Assembly: GCA_947036575.1 (NCBI GenBank)
Contig: CAMQSH010000017.1
Coordinates: forward strand, 1-20,532
Direction of reading: 5' to 3'
Origin: an uncultured Brevinema sp.
GTDB taxonomy: Bacteria; Spirochaetota; Brevinematia; Brevinematales; Brevinemataceae
Length of the DNA: 20,532 nt
Part shown: positions 15,901 through 20,532 of the stretch, piece by piece
Layout: the number at the start of each line of letters is the position of its first letter
Position numbering within the stretch: the stretch's first letter is position 1
The notes under the pieces: model-generated
What the model was told of the DNA's origin: nothing
The model's input: the letters and a program-made list of their open reading frames with translations, nothing else
The model's database searches: none
Translations under genes and position numbers: made by a program

Positions 15901-16104
15901 TTCTAAAGGACGAGTAACAGCAACTTCTACTTCTTCAGGCCCTGCCCCAGAATAAGAAGCACTAACAGTCAAAACTGGAGATTCTATTGTTGGTAAAAGA
16001 TCCACAGGAATTTTAAAAGCAACTAAAATACCCATAACCATTAATACAGATAAAAGCATAGACATAGCTATGGGTTTTTTGACAGATAAATCTATAATAG
16101 ACAA
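12979..16104 (-). CDS. RND multidrug-type efflux transporter (HAE1/AcrB family)
   Basis: Inner-membrane proton-driven pump of the resistance-nodulation-division superfamily; needs a periplasmic adaptor and outer-membrane channel, neither of which is encoded in the window. At 1041 residues it has the full two-fold repeat: an N-terminal helix with KKPIAMSMLL, large periplasmic loops, and transmembrane blocks near 335-530 and 850-1030. In the fourth helix the motif is GMMVDSSIVVLENI, keeping the first of the two AcrB aspartates but with Ser for the second; the tenth helix has GIVINNGIVLVDYMN with Asn in place of the AcrB lysine. This pattern is common in the SwrC-like branch, so it is probably functional. 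Start is TTG 16104 with AAAGGGG upstream. Own promoter and terminator. Substrate unknown; a paralogue ends at the right edge of the window. Confidence 0.93.
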   Translation of the reverse strand: MSIIDLSVKKPIAMSMLLSVLMVMGILVAFKIPVDLLPTIESPVLTVSASYSGAGPEEVEVAVTRPLEGALSTLDGIKKITSTSREGSSSVRLEYEWGSNLDDAIFDVREKIDIAKSTFPDDVGNTKIYKFSSDDSPIMGFVIVGIDDPATAYDFAEHRVKKNLEQIPGVGEVKVSGGIQTEVHVELIQNRLQAYNISTEVMSGVISANNFSSAGGSVSQGVYKFGVRVDGEIDTLEGFRNIVIAYRGGIPIFLKDIAEITYGSNEDNGLTFIAAPGLEDETPVKTGRSSVILEITKTSEANTVEVAKRVYKYLDELGRQLPPNVSVLEMYSSASEIDRSLKSVINSALQGGLFALLIIFFYLWDWRSLLVVFVSIPTSIIITLIAMYFTGLSFNTISLAGLTLAIGMMVDSSIVVLENIFRYKDEGYGKYSSAIKGTQEVFLAITASTFTTIAVFAPILFLEGREAQLFKDLVVTIVVGLLASLMISVTLIPMLCSLVIKEVPCTLTHNDIKSNSWNNKILDAMDSSYYNMLEVCMRHKKKLIGFSLLFVLLTGIVLSKIMGQEYMPTSDEGQISISLTYPLGTRYEQNEKMSRQILNDIRAQLGDRATLLSLQVKLSWQSASAVLEHRARIRITLVPRDERATDVPTIADELRPILAKYPVKNYISTGMWRGGSGGESLNLQILGNDMEKSHKLSEDIIALLETLPCIKNPRNTSDDAVTEIVLKPDRVSLARAGISPRELFSVIRTSFGGVNSGTISSVGGNTIDIRIRVREQDRLSIENLRSLRVTLKNGKSVPLRELVDIVMQDGPRDIRRSDSTRMVNIRASVPSDYAKDVTGVVDGLIKKINENVFIPVGTRIVFRGDYEDGKKSTYAMIMAFLLAMFIVYSLMAALFESYIAPLVIMISVPFGAVGSMLLLWLTDISLNVYSMIGMVILVGIVINNGIVLVDYMNLLLHQGLEPDEAALKTGLRRFRPVCMTTLTTVCGMLPMAMGLGDGEVTYAALATSMIGGLVLSMIFTLFIVPTLYAGIRKRIPIREAR

Positions 16105-16217
16105 TTTAAACCCCTTTGAATTAATTAATTAAAATGAAAAATAATAATCATATAACTTATACAATAACAAGTCTAATTTTTAGTAAAAAGATTCGATTTT
16201 TATATATAAATATCATT

Positions 16218-16246
16218 ATCATAACATCTTACTAAAAAATATTCAA
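16218..16246 (-). promoter_or_regulatory. Promoter of the RND pump gene
   Basis: On the minus strand, TTGAAT (16241-16246), 17 bases and TATGAT (16218-16223) preceded by TG (extended -10). This predicts an untranslated leader of about 105 bases, long enough for regulation. Nearby TATCATTATCATA (16211-16223) faintly recalls a Fur-type hexamer array, but is not a convincing operator. Confidence 0.6.
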
Positions 16247-16287
16247 TACATAAAAATAAAATATTTATATGATTTTATTTAAACAAT

Positions 16288-16328
16288 AAAAAACCTTATA
16301 CTATTTTAAGAACAATATAAGGTTTTTT
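16288..16328 (-). terminator. Terminator of the sugar symporter operon
   Basis: A perfect 13-bp inverted repeat (16288-16300 with 16316-16328) with a 15-base loop, 24 bases beyond the symporter stop. It separates that operon from the RND gene downstream. Confidence 0.8.
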
Positions 16329-16352
16329 ATTTTTATATATTTTTAAAATATT

Positions 16353-17693
16353 TTACTCTGTCGTTGTTATTTCATCATCATTATAAAGTTTATAATGTTT
16401 TTTATAAAATACATAACATCCTATTAAGGCAAAAACAGGAAGTACATACATTAATACTTTAATAGTAGTTAATGCCATTTCTGTCTGTGGCTGGTTTGCC
16501 ACGTATCCTGATAAGGATAGAGATATTCCTATAAACCATCCTGTAAAAGCAGAGGCTGCTTTAATAAGAAAAGTTCTAAGTGAATTAATAACACTTTCGT
16601 TTCTTGTTCCTAATTTTTTAGCACCATAGTCAACAACATCTGCTATCATCACAATAGTAGCACCTAAAAGAAAACTTTCTCCTACCCCTAAAAAGATAGT
16701 TCTGATAAAAATAACAATTAAACTATTAGGAAAGAAATTACTAAAGATACCAAAAGTAGTATGCCCTAATACTGGTAAAAAGATACCTAATGCAAATAAA
16801 TTTTTTCTACCAACAAGCTTTGTGAGGAAAGGAAAAACAAACAATCCACCAATAGTAATCAATCCTGCAAATCCTTGAGCAAAAGAGAATAAATTAGTAT
16901 CACCCACTACATATCTAAAATAATAAATAGAAGAGTTACTTCCCAATCCTTTAGCTAAATTATATAATAATACAAATACAATATATATAAGTAATTGATC
17001 ATTACTTTTTATAATATTTATAGCTTCTTTAAATCCTATTTTGTTTGCTTGAGTAATCGTACCTTTATTTGATGTAGTCTTAAGAACAAATAACATCCAC
17101 ACGGTAATAATTACAAATATAATAGCAATAATTACAGATAGATAAAAATACCCTTGAGATTGCATTTGAGGATCTTCACTTCCACCACTAAGTTTTGTGA
17201 TCACTGTTAGTCCAAAAGCTCCCACAAGTAACCAAGCACCATTAGCAAAAATACCAAGAATAGACGCTAATTGTGTTCTATCTTCTTGCTCTCTAGCAAC
17301 AGAAGGTAACATTGCCCAAAAAGGAATATCCATCAAAGTATATGTCATACCCCATAAAATGTACATAATAGAAATATAAACATACATATTAGTAACAAAA
17401 AATGGTTTTGAAAACAAACCTACTAACACAACTGCATTTAATAAAGTTCCTACCAAAATCCAAGGTTTAAATTTACCCCAACGAGATTCTGTATTATCAA
17501 TAATAACTCCCATCACAGGATCATTAAAAGCATCCCATAATCTTGCTACTAAAAACAACGTTCCTACAAAAGCAGGATTCATTCCATGCACATCTGTCAA
17601 GTATATCATTAAAAAAAGATATACTATAGTAATAGCAAAATCTTTACCAAAAGCCCCCGCTCCATATGCCATTTTCTCATTAAAGCTCAACAC
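16353..17693 (-). CDS. GPH-family sugar:cation symporter (MFS)
   Basis: Inner-membrane transporter of the glycoside-pentoside-hexuronide:cation symporter family (MelB type). The N terminus LSFNEKMAYGAGAFGKD and the loop RLWDAFNDPVMGVIIDNT followed by SRWGKFKPW are the family signature after helix 2. About 12 transmembrane segments can be traced over 446 residues, a normal length. The start is ambiguous: GTG at 17705 or GTG at 17693. I prefer 17693 because AGGTGG lies eight bases before it and it begins at the conserved LSF. The substrate (glycoside, pentoside or uronate) cannot be told. It follows the oxidoreductase gene after about 40 bases with no terminator, so the two form one operon. Confidence 0.9.
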   Translation of the reverse strand: MLSFNEKMAYGAGAFGKDFAITIVYLFLMIYLTDVHGMNPAFVGTLFLVARLWDAFNDPVMGVIIDNTESRWGKFKPWILVGTLLNAVVLVGLFSKPFFVTNMYVYISIMYILWGMTYTLMDIPFWAMLPSVAREQEDRTQLASILGIFANGAWLLVGAFGLTVITKLSGGSEDPQMQSQGYFYLSVIIAIIFVIITVWMLFVLKTTSNKGTITQANKIGFKEAINIIKSNDQLLIYIVFVLLYNLAKGLGSNSSIYYFRYVVGDTNLFSFAQGFAGLITIGGLFVFPFLTKLVGRKNLFALGIFLPVLGHTTFGIFSNFFPNSLIVIFIRTIFLGVGESFLLGATIVMIADVVDYGAKKLGTRNESVINSLRTFLIKAASAFTGWFIGISLSLSGYVANQPQTEMALTTIKVLMYVLPVFALIGCYVFYKKHYKLYNDDEITTTE

Positions 17694-17733
17694 AATAAAT
17701 TCCACCTATTTTTTTATAATTATTTATTACTAT

Positions 17734-19026
17734 TTAAAATCTTTTTTTATATTCATCCATTTTAATAATCTTTTCTGTCAAACGAGATTCTTCTAAGGCA
17801 AAGGCAATAAGATGACTTTGAATAGATTCTGTTGCTGTTGTAAGAGCTTTTCCTTGCCCATTAGTTGCTTGAAGAAAATCTTCTAAGAATCTACTATCTC
17901 CACCACCGTGTCCTGCATAACCATGTTTTGAATTGCTAACAGCCTCTGCTGATGGATGAGATAATACAGAAGCTCCATTTCTATAAGGCCCGTCACCTTC
18001 TCCAAACTTTGACAATTCTACCACATCATCTGTCATATTAGCTCTGATTTGACCATGAGATCCCATGATATTAATAGTACGATTGATTTTATCGGTAAAG
18101 GCACTTAAAGAGAATGTTATATTAACACCATCTTCTAGTTCCAAAATAGAAGACATACTATCACAGACATTATTATCACAATAGTATACACATCTACCGT
18201 GTGGTCCTTCTTGAAGATCTTTTTCTAAAGTATCTAACTCACCTGTAGCTGTTACAGATTTTGCAAAGCCACCTGTTGTAAGATATGTTTTTATAGAATA
18301 AGGACAAGTTTCGTATACAGAACATTTTTTGGTACAACGTTCTTGAGCTCCAGCTGGTGCATTTTCTTTTGTGAAATGTTTTAGAGATCCAAATCCCGCT
18401 ACTTTAGTACAATTAATAGACCCTGTAAGATACATTAAAATATCTAAATCGTGACAACTTTTTGACATAATAATAGGATTACTTTTTTTAGTATTATTCC
18501 AAGTTCCTCTAACAAAACTATGAGCCATGTGGAAAGAACCAATATTTTCTGTATGTTGAATTGCTTGAATTTTACCAATTTCTCCAGTATCAATTAATGA
18601 TTTTATTTTATTAAAAAACGGAGTATAACGTAATACATGAGCAACAAGAACAACTCTATCTTTTTCTTTAGCAAGTTTTGCAATATCGATACACTCTTGA
18701 GGTGTTGGTGCAATAGGTTTTTCGAGTAACAAATGATAATTTTGTTCTAAACATGCCATTGCAGGTTTGTAATGATCATGATCCGAAGTACAAATCATCA
18801 CTCCATCAACATCTTTATTCTTGAGGTATTCTAACATTGGTTCCCAAGATTCAAAAACTGCTTCACTAGGAATATTATGTTTTTTAGCATGATATTCTCG
18901 TTTTTCTTTTATAGGCTCGGCGATAGCAATAATATCTGCTAAATGATTGTTTTCTTCAAACCATCCACTATAACTCATCGTCCATCTAGTTCCAGCACCA
19001 ATGAGTGCATATTGTACTTTTTTCAT
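17734..19026 (-). CDS. Gfo/Idh/MocA family sugar oxidoreductase with a cysteine cluster
   Basis: Predicted NAD(P)-dependent dehydrogenase acting on a sugar, inositol-like compound or sugar acid in the cytoplasm. The N-terminal Rossmann domain has the nucleotide motif GAGTRW (10-15) and the catalytic-lysine motif EKP (102-104); the C-terminal domain has HDLDIL (192-197), matching the active-site region of the family. A segment about 230-290 holds six cysteines (231, 235, 241, 279, 283, 288), spaced as CTKKCSVYETCPYS and CVYYCDNNVC. This resembles a known Gfo/Idh subgroup and could bind a metal. Start ATG has GGTGAG upstream; the promoter is at 19074-19102. First gene of an operon with the GPH symporter, which fits uptake then oxidation of one sugar; the sugar is unknown. 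Confidence 0.88.
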   Translation of the reverse strand: MKKVQYALIGAGTRWTMSYSGWFEENNHLADIIAIAEPIKEKREYHAKKHNIPSEAVFESWEPMLEYLKNKDVDGVMICTSDHDHYKPAMACLEQNYHLLLEKPIAPTPQECIDIAKLAKEKDRVVLVAHVLRYTPFFNKIKSLIDTGEIGKIQAIQHTENIGSFHMAHSFVRGTWNNTKKSNPIIMSKSCHDLDILMYLTGSINCTKVAGFGSLKHFTKENAPAGAQERCTKKCSVYETCPYSIKTYLTTGGFAKSVTATGELDTLEKDLQEGPHGRCVYYCDNNVCDSMSSILELEDGVNITFSLSAFTDKINRTINIMGSHGQIRANMTDDVVELSKFGEGDGPYRNGASVLSHPSAEAVSNSKHGYAGHGGGDSRFLEDFLQATNGQGKALTTATESIQSHLIAFALEESRLTEKIIKMDEYKKRF

Positions 19027-19073
19027 AACTCACCTTCTTTTCAATTTTTTTATATTAATTTTCTTCTACTAAT

Positions 19074-19102
19074 ATTATGACTAAAAAATAAAATAAAATC
19101 AA
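19074..19102 (-). promoter_or_regulatory. Promoter of the sugar oxidoreductase/symporter operon
   Basis: On the minus strand, TTGATT (19097-19102), 17 bases and CATAAT (19074-19079), about 48 bases before the oxidoreductase start. The 12-bp tandem repeat lies a further 43 bases upstream and could hold an operator. Confidence 0.6.
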
Positions 19103-19144
19103 TAGAAATCATATATTTTAAAAAAAACAGTTTAAGTACATATA

Positions 19145-19168
19145 AAACAAACACATAAACAAACACAT
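19145..19168. repeat. 12-bp perfect tandem repeat (two copies)
   Basis: AAACAAACACAT occurs twice head to tail (19145-19156 and 19157-19168). It lies about 45-70 bases upstream of the sugar operon promoter. Its spacing of about one helical turn would suit a dimeric or paired regulator, but that is inference. Confidence 0.75.
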
Positions 19169-19203
19169 CAATATATTTGGGTGTTTTAACTTACATATAG
19201 AGC

Positions 19204-19262
19204 GATAAAACATATTTTATATTTTATATAAAGTTTTATATAAAATATAAAAACCTTTTATC
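19204..19262. repeat. Large AT-only palindrome, possible hairpin
   Basis: A perfect 18-bp inverted repeat made only of A and T (19215-19232 with 19235-19252) with just GT between the arms. It is extended, after small bulges, by GATAAAA (19204-19210) pairing with TTTTATC (19256-19262). No T tail follows on the minus strand, so it is not a typical terminator for the gene ending at 19301, though it may serve as one. Together with the 12-bp repeat and a 12-base palindrome at 19274-19285, it makes up most of the 274-base gap, which holds no gene that I can see. Confidence 0.75.
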
Positions 19263-19300
19263 TTGGTGTTTTTATCTTTAAAGATGATTTTTATATTATT

Positions 19301-20317
19301 TTAGATATTAGGCTCTTGTGATAATCTTGGTAGATTTTCATATTTTTGTTTTATATCATTTTTAGATTCTGTTTTTTGATACTCTCTAAAAGGGGTAAGA
19401 TTGTATTCTATCTCATTAACCATATTATGGAAAGTCATTATATCACCAATTTTAACTTTATTATCATTATCAAAAACTTCTGCCAATTTGCCCCAATCAC
19501 ACTCTTCTACATTAGTGATAAGATATAATTCCTTTCCTATATCACTTAGAGAGTAACTAGACAATTGAAATCTATCAGATTTAATTATTTGTTTTCCCGA
19601 CAATAACATGTCTCCCTTTTTTAATGTGACATTTCTATTTCCTATCAGTAAGCCGAGATGTTCTAAATGTTGTAAATCTATAGGGTGAATTATATTATAG
19701 ATATAGGGGATTGTATTATTATTTATCACATAGGGTAGTATCATATTAAAAATATTCGCATCTCTCGTGGATAAGGTTTTAACAAATTCCATCGTACGGA
19801 TAGAGATAGTGTGAGGGTTTTGCATTTCCTGCACCAATATTTTAGCCCAAAAATTTCGGAGATCATCTCTCCTCATATCATCAGAATATTTATCCCAATA
19901 ATGAAAAAACTCTTCATTAAAATAATTTTTATCTGTATCTTTTCCTATGACTAGATCTTCTAAGCTTAGGTTTTTGTTTCTTAGCTCTTCGGTGAAACAA
20001 TCAAATAATTTTGCCTGTTGTTGTTCTCTATCAGCTTCTTTGCGAGCCTCTATTTTAAGTTTGAGATCATCTATATTTTCAAAATAAACTATCTGTTTTT
20101 TAATAGGATCATATTTTGCTAATCCATTATTCATAGCTATTTTATCTTGTTCTTTCTGATGTTCACACATAGCCTTATGATAGAATTGTCCTATCAAATA
20201 ATCTCCAAATTTAGGCATTGCATAAAACACGCTTCCTATTTGGCTTACTAATTGATTAAAGTCTCCTGTAAGTTTTGTATCAATTTTAGGTGCTGGTAAA
20301 TTGTTATTTTCATCCAT
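19301..20317 (-). CDS. DUF2806-like protein of unknown function
   Basis: A soluble protein of 338 residues. The core from about 150 to 200 (DDLRNFWAKILVQEMQNP, then TISIRTMEFVKTLSTRDANIF) matches the pattern I know from DUF2806 (PF10987) proteins, including the WAKIL..E helix and the SIRT segment. A charged helical stretch rich in Gln, Glu and Lys precedes it (about 85-115). The C terminus is a beta/alpha region with IGNRNVTLKKGD. No biochemical role is established for this family, to my knowledge. I prefer ATG 20317 to ATG 20323, because AGAGGA is correctly spaced only for the former. Its own promoter lies at 20348-20375, and it is monocistronic between two operons. Possible stress, defence or phage link is a guess. 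Confidence 0.7.
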   Translation of the reverse strand: MDENNNLPAPKIDTKLTGDFNQLVSQIGSVFYAMPKFGDYLIGQFYHKAMCEHQKEQDKIAMNNGLAKYDPIKKQIVYFENIDDLKLKIEARKEADREQQQAKLFDCFTEELRNKNLSLEDLVIGKDTDKNYFNEEFFHYWDKYSDDMRRDDLRNFWAKILVQEMQNPHTISIRTMEFVKTLSTRDANIFNMILPYVINNNTIPYIYNIIHPIDLQHLEHLGLLIGNRNVTLKKGDMLLSGKQIIKSDRFQLSSYSLSDIGKELYLITNVEECDWGKLAEVFDNDNKVKIGDIMTFHNMVNEIEYNLTPFREYQKTESKNDIKQKYENLPRLSQEPNI

Positions 20318-20347
20318 ATTCATTCCTCTTAATAATTAACTAACTAT

Positions 20348-20375
20348 ATCATAACATATAGCACCGAAAAATCAA
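20348..20375 (-). promoter_or_regulatory. Promoter of the DUF2806-like gene
   Basis: On the minus strand, TTGATT (20370-20375), 16 bases and TATGAT (20348-20353) preceded by TG at the extended -10 position, 31 bases from the start codon. Confidence 0.6.
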
Positions 20376-20401
20376 GAGTACACTAAAGAATAATTTAAAC
20401 G

Positions 20402-20440
20402 AAAAAAAAGACAGATAGTATTATACTACCTGTCTTTTTT
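20402..20440 (-). terminator. Terminator of the second RND pump gene
   Basis: An inverted repeat around GACAG.TAGT (20410-20419 with 20425-20434), extended by A and T runs (20404-20409 with 20435-20440). The single mismatch is A-C on the plus strand but G-U wobble on the minus strand RNA, and eight T follow there, so it fits the minus-strand gene that ends at 20465. Confidence 0.82.
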
Positions 20441-20464
20441 GAACATAATGTTCTTTTATAAATT

Positions 20465-20532
20465 TTAATCTTCTCTAATTACAAATGGGAATCGTTTTCG
20501 GATTCCAGCATAAGCTGTAGGAACAACTAGGA
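20465..20532 (-). CDS. C-terminal end of a second RND efflux transporter (partial)
   Basis: The minus strand reads, from the window edge, LVVPTAYAGIRKRFPFVIRED and then TAA (20465-20467). This matches the end of the complete RND pump in the window (FIVPTLYAGIRKRIPIREAR), with the VPT.YAGIRKR core shared. Only 21 codons are present; the rest lies off the right edge. It is a paralogue, closed by the terminator at 20402-20440. Confidence 0.85.
   Translation of the reverse strand, partial: LVVPTAYAGIRKRFPFVIRED

Noticed and set aside
12979..16104. Loss of function of the RND pump because the AcrB second aspartate and lysine are missing
   Set aside because: The same changes are common in SwrC-like RND branches, and the rest of the protein is full length and intact.
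16211..16223. Fur-box-like TATCATTATCATA upstream of the RND gene
   Set aside because: It matches only part of the Fur consensus, overlaps the -10 box and is expected by chance in such AT-rich DNA.

Overview
The window is AT-rich (roughly 30% G+C by eye) and gene-dense, with no tRNA, rRNA, CRISPR array or insertion sequence that I can see. RND pumps indicate a diderm (Gram-negative type) envelope. The rplU-prp-rpmA order, low G+C and sialic-acid surface genes fit a host-associated low-GC diderm. A spirochaete (Brachyspira/Brevinema-like) is my best guess, and a Fusobacterium-like organism is less likely because L27 lacks the cleavable N-terminal extension. The assignment is an inference and not certain.

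Layout. 1-121: terminator of the first operon and an outward promoter for a gene off the left edge. 122-1824 (minus): a two-gene sialylation operon, a CstII-like GT42 sialyltransferase followed by a translationally coupled CMP-sialic-acid-type cytidylyltransferase. 1991-3496 (plus): ComM/YifB AAA+ protein, divergent from the sialylation operon. 3526-4927 (plus): strong promoter, L21, Prp protease, L27 and a DksA/TraR zinc-finger protein, closed by a strong terminator. 4952-6774 (plus): MltG and a Nif3-like metal protein, overlapping by one base. 6785-9907 (minus): HU-like protein, S20, a 722-residue membrane-anchored protein of unknown function and a small two-helix membrane protein. 10032-12053 (plus): MnmG and its terminator. 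12125-12847 (minus): PdxJ. 12979-16104 (minus): a complete RND pump with its own promoter and terminator. 16353-19026 (minus): a GPH-type sugar symporter and a Gfo/Idh/MocA oxidoreductase in one operon. 19301-20317 (minus): a DUF2806-like protein. 20465-20532 (minus): the last 21 codons of a second RND pump, paralogous to the first and cut by the window edge.

How the genes work together. The first two genes activate sialic acid (or a related nonulosonate) and transfer it to a surface glycan. The sialyltransferase carries a 101-bp degenerate repeat array between its catalytic domain and its basic, hydrophobic tail. The array has 7-, 8- and 9-bp units and one visible frame change, so copy-number slippage could switch the tail and disturb coupling to the cytidylyltransferase; this is the most interesting feature here. 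The middle is mostly housekeeping: ribosomal proteins, tRNA modification, vitamin B6 synthesis, nucleoid protein and peptidoglycan processing. The right third is accessory: a sugar uptake/oxidation operon and a DUF2806 gene lie between two RND paralogues, with an unusual AT-palindrome and a tandem-repeat region at 19145-19262.
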